Assembly: GCA_011049425.1 (NCBI GenBank)
Contig: DSBM01000030.1
Coordinates: 1 to 53,990 of the forward strand
Direction: 5' to 3'
DNA: 53,990 bases
DNA from: Candidatus Aminicenantes bacterium
Lineage (GTDB): Bacteria; Acidobacteriota; Aminicenantia; UBA2199
The position numbers and the translations under genes are program-made. Under the pieces are notes generated by a model. It was not told where the DNA came from and made no database searches. It saw only the letters and a list, made by a program, of their open reading frames with translations. This document shows positions 24,556-32,637 of this stretch, one piece after another; within the stretch, counting starts at the first letter, position 1, and each line of letters starts with the position of its first letter.

Positions 24556-25791
24556 ATGTTGAGACGATTGTTCAACACTTCTGTTTTTGTTTCCCTGTCG
24601 CGGGCTTTGACCACGGGAACGAATCTGGGGGTGATGTTTTTCGTGGCGCGATGCCTGGATGCCGAAAGTCTGGGCGTTTACGGAATCTGCTTCGCCGTGA
24701 TGTACCTGGTCTATACATTAACCTCCTTCAACCTCGAGGTGTTCCTGGGCAAAGAGGCAGCCGTGGCCAGGGACAACCTGCAGCGGATGCAAAACCTCTT
24801 CGGCAAAGCAGTCACGGCCACTGCGATCGGATCGGTCATCACCCTACCTGTATGGGGGGCGGCCCAATGGATATACGGGGATGTCTCAGGGGGATTGCTA
24901 GCCCTGGCCGCGGCCTGCGGTGCGCTGTTGGGCCTGGACATGAACCTGAACGGTTTTTTGCTGGGACTTGAGCGGACGGAAGTGGAAACCGCGGTCAACC
25001 TGGGCTCTTCACTGGCTCTGCTCCTGCCCCTGGCGATCTGGTCCAGCCATATCGGGTTGGCCGGCGTATTCGCTTTAAGGGCCGCGGGATCAACGCTGGG
25101 AATCGGGGTGAAAGCCGCGGTTCTGCAACCATACTGGCGGAAAGGTATCACCCTGCCCCGGATGAGCTGCTTCCGCGACATCCGTTACTACTGGCTCGAC
25201 CATATCGCGGGATATTTCCTGCGCCAGGCGGACATCCTGCTGCTCTCGCTCTTCGTGGGCCTGAAAGAGCTGGGAGTGTATTTCCTGGCCCTGCGCATCT
25301 ACCTGGCCGTGGGCATCTTCGCCGAAGTCGGGACCCGCGCCCTGGTGCCCTTCTTTTCCCGCACCTACCATGGCATGGAGTCCCTCGCCATGGGAAAACT
25401 TCTGCGGCACATGTTGCTGATCTTCACAGGCTGCGGGCTTCTGCTGGGGATCCTCCTGGGTGTGTCCGGGAATTGGCTGATCTCGTTGTTCCGGCCGGCA
25501 ATTGACACCGGAGGAGTGTGGCTGCGCTGGCTGGCCCTGGCGGTTCCGTTGCGCATGGCGGCATTCACCTTGGGTGCATTCATGAGTTCTTCCCGCTATC
25601 AGAAACAGCAATTTATGATTCATCTCGCCGGCGCCGGAACGCTGATCCTGTTGACCGTCGTTCTGGGAGTTTTTCTCTCTGCATCCGGCGTACTCGCGGC
25701 CCGCCTGATCAGTGAAGCATGCGGGTTCAGCCTGGCAATGGCGGTGGTGTTCTTCAGATTGCCGGAGAGTCCGGAACTCAGGCATAGTTAA
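24556..25791 (+). CDS. Wzx-type polysaccharide flippase
   Basis: A 411-residue integral membrane protein of the MATE-like Wzx/O-antigen flippase group, predicted to move lipid-linked oligosaccharides across the inner membrane. Hydrophobic spans cover most of the length (about 12 helices). LRRLFNTSVFVSLSRALTTGTNLG and ARCLDAESLGVYGICFAVMYLVY are the typical N-terminal helix and 'lG.yg...a...l' signature; YYWLDHIAGYFLRQADILLLSLFVGLKELGVYFLALRIY is the mid-protein repeat of that motif. The start is ATG 24556, two bases after the GT4 stop. No Wzy polymerase is recognised in the locus. Confidence 0.87.
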   Translation: MLRRLFNTSVFVSLSRALTTGTNLGVMFFVARCLDAESLGVYGICFAVMYLVYTLTSFNLEVFLGKEAAVARDNLQRMQNLFGKAVTATAIGSVITLPVWGAAQWIYGDVSGGLLALAAACGALLGLDMNLNGFLLGLERTEVETAVNLGSSLALLLPLAIWSSHIGLAGVFALRAAGSTLGIGVKAAVLQPYWRKGITLPRMSCFRDIRYYWLDHIAGYFLRQADILLLSLFVGLKELGVYFLALRIYLAVGIFAEVGTRALVPFFSRTYHGMESLAMGKLLRHMLLIFTGCGLLLGILLGVSGNWLISLFRPAIDTGGVWLRWLALAVPLRMAAFTLGAFMSSSRYQKQQFMIHLAGAGTLILLTVVLGVFLSASGVLAARLISEACGFSLAMAVVFFRLPESPELRHS

Positions 25792-25839
25792 TGGATGAAT
25801 CATCCCGGCCACGCACCGCCCCACATGGTTCCCACCTCT

Positions 25840-25880
25840 CCCAGAGGCCTGCACAGGCTCGTGATGCGCTCTGGGGGTTT
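25840..25880 (+). terminator. Hairpin, possible terminator after the flippase
   Basis: CCCAGAG (25840-25846) pairs with CTCTGGG (25869-25875), followed by GGTTTTCG. The T-run is short, so this may only reduce read-through. A new TATAAT lies at 25901-25906. Confidence 0.4.
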
Positions 25881-25942
25881 TCGCCCATAAGCGTTCCGGG
25901 TATAATGGTCCATCCTGGATCAAGGAATCCACGAGGAGCTGC

Positions 25943-26449
25943 ATGAGCAACAAACAGGTGTCCATCACTGAAGAGAATGTACGAATCGTGAATGTATGTC
26001 TTGGCCGCGATGTGCGCTGGTACGGCTTTATTAACCTGTACGGCTGCGAAATCGGTGACGAAACCCGGATCGGCACTTTCGTGGAGATCCAGAAAAACGC
26101 CGTGATCGGCAAGCGCTGCAAAATTTCTTCCCATACCTTCATATGTGAAGGAGTGGAAATCGAAGATGAAGTTTTCGTGGGACACAATGTCACTTTTATC
26201 AACGACAAATATCCCCGGGCCTGCAATCCGGACGGAAAACCCCAGACGGAGGCTGATTGGAAAGTGGAAAAGACACGAATCGGCCGACGGGCTTCACTGG
26301 GTTCGAGCGTGACCATCCTCGGAGGCGTCACCGTGGGAGAGGGGGCCATCGTGGGCGCCGGCTCCGTCGTTACACGCGATATCCCCGCCAACGCCGTGGC
26401 GGCGGGAAATCCCGCCCGGGTGTTGCGATTAATGAAACAGAATGAATAA
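25943..26449 (+). CDS. WbpD-like hexapeptide-repeat acetyltransferase
   Basis: A 168-residue left-handed beta-helix acyltransferase. Many hexapeptide repeats are visible ([LIV]-G-x-x-x-x: CEIGDETRIGTFVEIQKNAVIGKRCKISSHTF). VFVGHNVTFINDKYPRACNP matches enzymes such as WbpD/WlbB that acetylate a 3-amino-sugar nucleotide, and GEGAIVGAGSVVTRDIPANAVAAGNPARVL is the usual C-terminal coil. GAGGAG stands upstream. The likely role is making a 3-acetamido sugar donor; with the Gfo/Idh protein in the same locus it would fit a UDP-GlcNAc3NAcA-type path, though the aminotransferase was not seen. Confidence 0.85.
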   Translation: MSNKQVSITEENVRIVNVCLGRDVRWYGFINLYGCEIGDETRIGTFVEIQKNAVIGKRCKISSHTFICEGVEIEDEVFVGHNVTFINDKYPRACNPDGKPQTEADWKVEKTRIGRRASLGSSVTILGGVTVGEGAIVGAGSVVTRDIPANAVAAGNPARVLRLMKQNE

Positions 26450-27827
26450 ACAGGGCCTTTACCTGGCATTCGCCGATATCCTGGCTTTCATCGGCACTTA
26501 TGCCGGATTGCGGACCCTGTTCAAACGTCCGGCCATCCCCGTTACCGCTGCGGTACTGCTCGGCCTCTTCCTGGTGGTTTTCTGGTACTATCGCTTGTAT
26601 CGGGTAGAGGTGTTTTTCAACCGCCTGCAATACGCTTCGCGCGTCATGCGCACCGTACTGGTGGTGTTCGTGTTGTTCTGGGGCACATGGTGGTTCCTGC
26701 TCAAAACCCAATGGCCGGAGGCTTCACGCCTTCTCCTGGTCGGATTGTTCATGGGATTCGGACTCTTGTACCCACTTACGCTGCGCATGGCGATTGGACG
26801 CTGGTTGTTGCGGCGAACCCCGACCCGGTATCGATTGTCAACCGTGCTTAGAGACCTGCTAGTGAAAGGACCGGGCCGCATCCTCACGCGACTGGAAGCG
26901 ATGGATCCGGGAGAGCCCCCAGGTACCATGCGCGGCGGTCTTTTGCTGCTGGAATTTCAACCTTCGGCCCGCGCATCGACCCGGGCCGACTTGTGGCGGG
27001 AATACAGCGATTTTCTCAATACCGCCAAAAAAGAAGCTCTGGCTTACCGGGCAACCGTTATCATATTCAACCTCTACAACACGGAACTGAACCACGAGGG
27101 AACCATCATGGCATTGGGTGATTTCGGCGGGTTGCCCTTGTCCGGACATGGGCATAAGTGCTACCGCCGCATGGCCAAGCCTATGCTGGACCGGGTCTTG
27201 GCCATGCTGCTGCTACCCCTGCTGGCCTTGCTCCACCCCTTCGTGGCCCTGGTGGTGCGCCTGGAATTCGGGAAGCCGATCATTTTCCGTCAAATCCGGC
27301 TGGGGCGCCGGGGGAACCCCTTCCGCCTTTTCAAATACCGCACCATGCGGCTGGTATCTGGTTCCAATGCCGGAGATGTGGATTCACGTCACCGTGAATA
27401 CATCGCAACACTTCTGCAAGAAGAGGAACAGGCACGCCTCGATTCCGGCCGCCTCGTATCCGTTGACCAGCGGGTGCGCAAAATGCGCCACCGGGAAGAG
27501 ATCAGTTTCCCCGGCGCGATGTTGCGCAAGACCAGCCTGGATGAGCTGCCTCAAATCATCAACGTCCTGGCCGGACACATGTCTTTTGTGGGACCGCGTC
27601 CCGCCCTTCCCTATGAAGTCGAGATGTACCCCGCCTGGGCCGGAAAGCGCCTGGATTCCCCCCAGGGCATCACCGGGCTGTGGCAGGTGTCCGGCAGGGG
27701 AATGATGCCCCTGCATACATCCCTTTTCCTGGATGGCTATTACACGATGGAATATGATTTTTGGCTGGACTTGCTTATTTCCCTTCGGACACTGCGATCG
27801 GTTTTCGCTTTTTCCCGGGTATACTGA
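26442..27827 (+). CDS. Membrane sugar-phosphate transferase (WbaP/WcaJ-like)
   Basis: A 461-residue enzyme predicted to start polysaccharide synthesis by moving a sugar-phosphate from a nucleotide sugar to undecaprenyl phosphate. Four spans lie in about residues 5-125 (LYLAFADILAFIGTYAGL; AVLLGLFLVVFWYYRLY; VMRTVLVVFVLFWGTWWFLL; LLLVGLFMGFGLLYPL). The catalytic C-terminal part begins KPMLDRVLAMLLLPLLALLHPF, then FRLFKYRTMRL, LRKTSLDELPQIINVLAGHMSFVGPRP with the Asp-Glu pair, and GITGLWQVSGRG. The 120-residue middle is not a standard CoA-binding-like domain. It overlaps the acetyltransferase by eight bases. Confidence 0.88.
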   Translation: MNKQGLYLAFADILAFIGTYAGLRTLFKRPAIPVTAAVLLGLFLVVFWYYRLYRVEVFFNRLQYASRVMRTVLVVFVLFWGTWWFLLKTQWPEASRLLLVGLFMGFGLLYPLTLRMAIGRWLLRRTPTRYRLSTVLRDLLVKGPGRILTRLEAMDPGEPPGTMRGGLLLLEFQPSARASTRADLWREYSDFLNTAKKEALAYRATVIIFNLYNTELNHEGTIMALGDFGGLPLSGHGHKCYRRMAKPMLDRVLAMLLLPLLALLHPFVALVVRLEFGKPIIFRQIRLGRRGNPFRLFKYRTMRLVSGSNAGDVDSRHREYIATLLQEEEQARLDSGRLVSVDQRVRKMRHREEISFPGAMLRKTSLDELPQIINVLAGHMSFVGPRPALPYEVEMYPAWAGKRLDSPQGITGLWQVSGRGMMPLHTSLFLDGYYTMEYDFWLDLLISLRTLRSVFAFSRVY

Positions 27828-27839
27828 ACCGGTTCCTCA

Positions 27840-27848
27840 TGCTATAAT
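27840..27848 (+). promoter_or_regulatory. Extended -10 element for the Gfo/Idh gene
   Basis: TGCTATAAT (27840-27848). No convincing -35 is present, consistent with an extended -10 promoter. The leader of about 48 bases carries AAAGGAGG before the ATG at 27903. Confidence 0.45.
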
Positions 27849-27902
27849 GGTGCCCCATTCGGTTGGCTCTCTACAAAGGAATCAGCAGATAAAGGAGGCG
27901 GC

Positions 27903-28880
27903 ATGCGCATAGGCGTGATCGGTACCGGCTACTGGGGACGGAACATCGTGCGAAATCTCTCGCGCCAAAGGGAAGTGGATTCCCTGGTGGTTTGCGACCG
28001 GGATCCGGGAGCTTTGCGTTCCATTGCCGCCGCATTCCCTACAGTCGAGACCGTCCCAGATATTTCAGTTTTCCTTAATGATCCGGAACTGACCGGCGTT
28101 TTCGTTGTTACTCCGCCGGAAACGCATTATGAAATGGGATGCCGCGTCCTGGATGCGGGCAAGCACCTGTATATCGAGAAACCCTTTGCCATCTGCAGCG
28201 ACCATGCGCGCGACCTGGTAAAACGAGCTGCGAAACATTCCCTGCAACTCATGAGCGGCCACACATTCCTGTATTCCCCACCCGTACGCGAGATCAAGCG
28301 CATTGTTGAACGGGGCGACTTGGGCCGGGTGGAGTTCATCTCTTTCCGTCGCATCAATCTCGGTATCCATCAGCGGGCGGTAAACGTGCTGTGGGATCTT
28401 CTGCCCCATGATCTTTCCATGGCGCTTTACTGGTTGGGCGACGTGCGACTGCGCCACGCACGCTGCTTTCTGAAGACTTCAGTGGGAAAGCATCCCGATG
28501 TGGGATTTGTGTTCATGGAATTTGACAACGCCACCATGATGGAAGGCCTTGTCAGTTGGCTTTCGCCACGCAAACTCCGTGAAACCATCATTGTGGGCAA
28601 CCGGCGCATGCTGATCTACAACGACACGGAGCCGGAAGAAAAAATCAAGATTTACGATAAAAAAGTGGAAGAGTTGGAACCCGGCGATTTCGGTGAGTTT
28701 CAATTGGCATACCGGGTGGGGGATGTAATCAGCCCGCGTATCGATTCATCCGAGCCCCTCAGCCTGATGGTGGCGGATTTCATTTCCGCCATTCGTGAAG
28801 GCCGCCCACCCCTGAGCGATGGAGAATTCGGCCTGCGCATCACGGACATGATCGAACAGGCCCTTCAGGACTCAAATTAA
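27903..28880 (+). CDS. Gfo/Idh/MocA-family sugar dehydrogenase
   Basis: A 325-residue NAD(P)-dependent oxidoreductase. The N-terminal Rossmann domain reads MRIGVIGTGYWGRNIVRNL, with VFVVTPPETHYEMGCRVLDAGKHLYIEKPFA giving the conserved EKP (catalytic Lys). The C-terminal substrate domain has a His (VLWDLLPHDLSM) in the expected place. It is most like the WlbA/WbpB group that oxidises the 3-position of a UDP-sugar, but that assignment is inference from context. A strong AAAGGAGG precedes the start. It is the last gene of the locus. Confidence 0.82.
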   Translation: MRIGVIGTGYWGRNIVRNLSRQREVDSLVVCDRDPGALRSIAAAFPTVETVPDISVFLNDPELTGVFVVTPPETHYEMGCRVLDAGKHLYIEKPFAICSDHARDLVKRAAKHSLQLMSGHTFLYSPPVREIKRIVERGDLGRVEFISFRRINLGIHQRAVNVLWDLLPHDLSMALYWLGDVRLRHARCFLKTSVGKHPDVGFVFMEFDNATMMEGLVSWLSPRKLRETIIVGNRRMLIYNDTEPEEKIKIYDKKVEELEPGDFGEFQLAYRVGDVISPRIDSSEPLSLMVADFISAIREGRPPLSDGEFGLRITDMIEQALQDSN

Positions 28881-29154
28881 GCCCGATTCCTTTGCAAATG
28901 TCCCCGTTTCTTCAACTCGTTCTCGTGATGAGATCGTTCAAGTACTTGTGATGGGGACTCCCGAGTGCTTGTGATGAGAAAATCTTCGGACCTGTGATGA
29001 AAAAACAAAAGCTATGAATAACGAATAGATAATAAAAAAGCCCTCCACTGGCCATTTCGGTACTTGTAGAAGGTAGAATGTAGAAAAAAGCAGAATCTCG
29101 AAAGTACGCGGGTTATACTTTCAGCTTTTCAACTTTTCACTTTTCACTTTTCAC
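28881..29154. other. Gene-free interval between the Gfo/Idh gene and metH
   Basis: No gene is visible in 274 bases. The first part repeats CTTGTGATG and similar phrases (28947-28998). A hairpin (GAAAGTA 29100-29106 with TACTTTC 29116-29122) is followed by a T-rich stretch. This could end the plus-strand polysaccharide transcript, though it lies 220 bases from the stop. Confidence 0.5.
29125..29154 (+). repeat. Short tandem repeat CTTTTCA
   Basis: A 7-base unit CTTTTCA is present three times in a row (29133-29153), with one more copy at 29125-29131 separated by a single base. It abuts the metH stop codon on the opposite strand. A related stretch (TTCAACTTTTCTACTTT) occurs after the histidine kinase near 44588. 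Confidence 0.7.
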
Positions 29155-32100
29155 TTAATGCCTTCCTGTCACCTTCTTTTCAACTTTATACCTCGGCACC
29201 ACCAGGGCCGTGACCGAAGCCTCGGGCACCAGTTGCCAGTTTTCCGTCAGTTCCAGTTCCAGACGCGGAAAATCCAGCAGGCGCGCCAACACCCGCTGCT
29301 CGGAGAGATCCGGCCAGGAGGGATATCCCGGGCTGAAACGCCGGCTGTCGCGGCGGGTTATTTTCATTTCATCCACGATAATCTGGTGAACGGCTTCGGC
29401 CATGGCTTCGGCCAGTTGGGCGCTGAACCCATACCACAAGAGGTAACCCACATAGTCTTGCGCAGCAAAACGCTGTTGCACCAGTGATGCCAGAAAAGCC
29501 CCAGTAGTCACGGCCAGTAATGGCACCACATCCCGCTCGCGGCAAAACCAGGCGGTCGGCGGAATGGGGGCGGGGGCAAAAGTCAGCGCTTCACTGTTCG
29601 CCTCAAGGGCCAGAACATTGCCGTTCGCGGTAACCCGGCCACTGAAATATCCGTAGGTTGCGGCAAATTCCGTACAATCCTTTTGCCGCAATCTCTCTAA
29701 AATCCCTTCCAACTGCGCCGCCGACTCGCTGCCCTCACCCATTTTCCAGCGCGTGCGAAACAGGGTCCCGCGATCCAGGAAAGATAGGATCTCATCCAGG
29801 GTCAGCGAGATCCGGCGCACCCCCCGGAAAGGCGCGTTCAGGGATTCGGTGGGGGTCACGGCCCGCCTGGGAGGGGGCGGGGAAACATGCGATGGCCCAG
29901 GCTGATGCGGTGCCGGCGCGGCGTTTCCCTGCAGAATGCGCAAGGCTTCGAACGCATCAGCCGCGTAATGGACGGGACCGGAATAAACCGGGACGAGTTC
30001 CTTGCAAACAAAATCCCGGGTCAGGGCGGCGCCGCCGCAGATCACGGGCAAAGACAAATTCTTTCTCTGCATCTGCAGCAGCAATTCCCTCATCTCGTGG
30101 ACGGATTGCACCAGCAAGCCGCTTATCCCCAGGGCGTCGGGACCATGTTCGCGCACGGCGTCGATAATGTCGTTACTGCCTTGGTTGATTCCCAGGTTCA
30201 CGATACGGTAACCGTTGTTGCTCAAAATGATATCCACCAGGTTCTTGCCGATATCATGAACATCGCCGCGCACCGTTGCCAGCACCATGGTCCCCCGGGT
30301 GACCCGTTGCGCTGATTCCAGGTCGGGAGCCAGGTAGTCGACCGCCGCCTTCATTACCTGGGCGGATTTCAGCACAAAGGGCAATTGCATGCGACCGGAA
30401 CTGAACAACCCGCCGACTCGTTGCATGGCGGGCAACAGGTGCCGGTTGATGATGTCGAGCGCGGAAAGATTCTGGCGGGCCGCGGCCAATATGGCTTCAA
30501 GGCCGGCGGTGCGCCCTTCCACAACCGCCGCGGCCAGGCGTTCCAGCACGGGTTCCAATGGAGTTCCCGTTGCGGGAAGGCTGTCTTTTTCGCGGGAAAA
30601 ATGATCCAGGACCCTCTCCAGGGGAAGAACGCTCGCAGAGGAGCGGTTAAATATCAGGTCCTCAGCCAGCCCGCGTTCGTCGGCCTTGATCATGTTCAGG
30701 GGCAGGACCTTGCCGGCATGAAAAATGGCGGCATCGAGACCTTTGCGCACCGCATGGTATAGAAACACGGCGTTGATGATCCTGCGCGCGGCCGGTTTCA
30801 GTCCATAGGAAATGTTGCTGACACCCAGGATGGTGCGGGCTTGCGGCAAGTAGCGACGCAACAGGGGCAAGACTTCCAGGGTCTCAATCCCCGCGTCGCG
30901 CAGCCCCTCATCTCCGGAAGCCAGGGTGAACGTCAGCGGATCAAAAAAAAGCGCCCCCGGTGAAATGCCGGCTGACATGCACAAGTCATACAGGCGACGG
31001 CAGACCGCCAGCTTGTGTTCCCGGGTCCGGGCCATGCCTTCTTCGTCAATGGCCAGGCAGATCAGACCCGCGCCATAGCCTTTCGCGAGTTCAATAACCC
31101 GGGCGGCACGCGTACCGCCGTCCTCGAGGTTGATGGAATTGATCAAGGCGTGACCGCCGTAGTGCTTCAGCCCGGCCTCCAGGGCGTCGGTGTCCGTGCA
31201 GTCAAACACCACCGGGATCAGCAATTCCCGGTTCAGGCGCCGGGTCACGGCCGCCATGTCGGCGGCTTCGTCGCGCCCCGCATAGGCAACGGACAAGTCG
31301 AGCATATGGGCGCCCTCATCCTGCTGAAGGCGCGCCATTTCCACCATTGCGTCCACGTCTTCGGCCAGCAGGGCGCGGCGGAAGGCGCGGCTGCCGTTGG
31401 CGTTCGTCCGTTCGCCGATGATCAGCGGCGCCGGCTCCACCCGGCTGGCCTGGTGCAGAAACAGCGATGTAAATTCGGGTTGATATTCCGCTGCATGAAA
31501 AGAGGGGGTTATGCCTTCAAGCGCTTGCTGTAATGAGCGGATATGCGCCGGAGTGGTTCCACAGCAGCCTCCCAGAAGGCGAACCCCGCAATCACGCGCG
31601 AATCGACTCATGGTCACGGCGAAGTCACCGGGAGACAAATCAAATACCGGTACACCATTCTCAATTCGGGGCATGCCCGCGTTGGGAACCACGATCAGGG
31701 GTAAGGGGCAATGACGGGACAGACGCTCCACCGCTTCCCCCATTCCTTCCGGCCCGGTGCCGCAATTAATGCCGATGGCCGCCGGTTTCAGGGGCAGCAA
31801 AGTATGCATGGCCGTCAGCACATCACTGCCCAGAAGCATTTTTCCGCCTTCAAGGGTAACCTGCAGAACCAGGGGCATGGAGCGTCCACATTCTTTAAAC
31901 GCTTGCCGTACCCCGGCAACTGCGGCCTTGACCTGAAGCAGGTCCTGGGCGGTCTCCACCTGGATCAGGTCGACCCCCCCCTCCACCAGGCCCAGCGCCT
32001 GCAGGTAATATGCATCGCGCAAGGTGTCGAACCCCACGTGCCCCAGGCTGGGTAACAGGGATCCCGGGCCCATGGATCCGGCCACGAAGCAAGGCCGGCC

Positions 32101-32448
32101 GGAACGGGAATGGGCTGTCGCGCATTCCCGCGCAAGTGCGGCGGCAACACGATTGATTTCCCGGGTACGCCCTCCAAGACCGTGATTCTCAAGCGTCAGG
32201 CGGTTGCCCCCGAAAGTGTTGGTCTCAACCACGCGGGCGCCGGCATCCAGAAAATCATTGTGGATATCACGAATGGTTTGGGGATTGCTGATGACCAGGT
32301 ACTCCTGGCAATTCGGATACCCTCCCCAGGCGCCGGGCGGAAGGTTCCGTTGCTGGATGGACGTACCCATGGCGCCGTCCCAGAGCATGACGTCCCGCCG
32401 CAGGCACTGCTCCAATTGCGGGGAACGATTCGCAGCCATCTGGTTCAT
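29155..32448 (-). CDS. metH: Cobalamin-dependent methionine synthase
   Basis: A 1097-residue enzyme that moves a methyl group from methyltetrahydrofolate to homocysteine through B12. Domains in order: homocysteine-binding barrel (1-325; WDGAMGTSIQ, GINCGTGP, GGCCGTTPAHI with the zinc cysteines), pterin-binding barrel (about 345-610; GERTNANGSRAFRRALL, LDLSVAYAG), cobalamin region (650-870; RGDVHDIGKNLV with the B12 His), and the reactivation domain (from about 910; SRRFSPGYPSWPDLSEQ). It is shorter than the E. coli enzyme (1227) mainly in linkers and the last domain. The ATG at 32448 or 32439 is possible. It is last in the recD2-DUF2892-metH series. Confidence 0.95.
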   Translation of the reverse strand: MNQMAANRSPQLEQCLRRDVMLWDGAMGTSIQQRNLPPGAWGGYPNCQEYLVISNPQTIRDIHNDFLDAGARVVETNTFGGNRLTLENHGLGGRTREINRVAAALARECATAHSRSGRPCFVAGSMGPGSLLPSLGHVGFDTLRDAYYLQALGLVEGGVDLIQVETAQDLLQVKAAVAGVRQAFKECGRSMPLVLQVTLEGGKMLLGSDVLTAMHTLLPLKPAAIGINCGTGPEGMGEAVERLSRHCPLPLIVVPNAGMPRIENGVPVFDLSPGDFAVTMSRFARDCGVRLLGGCCGTTPAHIRSLQQALEGITPSFHAAEYQPEFTSLFLHQASRVEPAPLIIGERTNANGSRAFRRALLAEDVDAMVEMARLQQDEGAHMLDLSVAYAGRDEAADMAAVTRRLNRELLIPVVFDCTDTDALEAGLKHYGGHALINSINLEDGGTRAARVIELAKGYGAGLICLAIDEEGMARTREHKLAVCRRLYDLCMSAGISPGALFFDPLTFTLASGDEGLRDAGIETLEVLPLLRRYLPQARTILGVSNISYGLKPAARRIINAVFLYHAVRKGLDAAIFHAGKVLPLNMIKADERGLAEDLIFNRSSASVLPLERVLDHFSREKDSLPATGTPLEPVLERLAAAVVEGRTAGLEAILAAARQNLSALDIINRHLLPAMQRVGGLFSSGRMQLPFVLKSAQVMKAAVDYLAPDLESAQRVTRGTMVLATVRGDVHDIGKNLVDIILSNNGYRIVNLGINQGSNDIIDAVREHGPDALGISGLLVQSVHEMRELLLQMQRKNLSLPVICGGAALTRDFVCKELVPVYSGPVHYAADAFEALRILQGNAAPAPHQPGPSHVSPPPPRRAVTPTESLNAPFRGVRRISLTLDEILSFLDRGTLFRTRWKMGEGSESAAQLEGILERLRQKDCTEFAATYGYFSGRVTANGNVLALEANSEALTFAPAPIPPTAWFCRERDVVPLLAVTTGAFLASLVQQRFAAQDYVGYLLWYGFSAQLAEAMAEAVHQIIVDEMKITRRDSRRFSPGYPSWPDLSEQRVLARLLDFPRLELELTENWQLVPEASVTALVVPRYKVEKKVTGRH

Positions 32449-32460
32449 GGATAAAGAACC

Positions 32461-32637
32461 TCAGTGGCGGGAGGGAAAACGCACGACCAGCGGACAGGTT
32501 CCGCTCAACGCGCTCAACAGCGTTACCAGCCCCAGCAGGCCCACCCAGTTGGACGTCCACAAGCCATAACCGATGATGGCCAGGGAGAGTACGATCCGCA
32601 AAACCTGCGTGAATGATGCGCGCCGAGTTGCATTCAT
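32461..32637 (-). CDS. 58-residue DUF2892-like membrane protein
   Basis: A 58-codon ORF (MNATRRASFTQVLRIVLSL, then two short helices). The ATG overlaps the recD2 stop as ATGA, and it ends 12 bases before metH. VLRIVLSLAIIGYGLWTS and WVGLLGLVTLLSALSGTCPLV are two membrane helices; the SGTCPLV end is the hallmark of the small YgaP-type DUF2892 family. Its role is unknown in that family. A TATAATGCC sequence lies just upstream inside recD2, six bases before this ATG, so a private leaderless promoter is also possible. Confidence 0.7.
   Translation of the reverse strand: MNATRRASFTQVLRIVLSLAIIGYGLWTSNWVGLLGLVTLLSALSGTCPLVVRFPSRH

Noticed and set aside
25090-26469. A 459-codon minus-strand frame opposite the flippase and acetyltransferase
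   Set aside because: It spans two real genes and the gap between them; composition is rich in Gln, His and Arg as in antisense translation.
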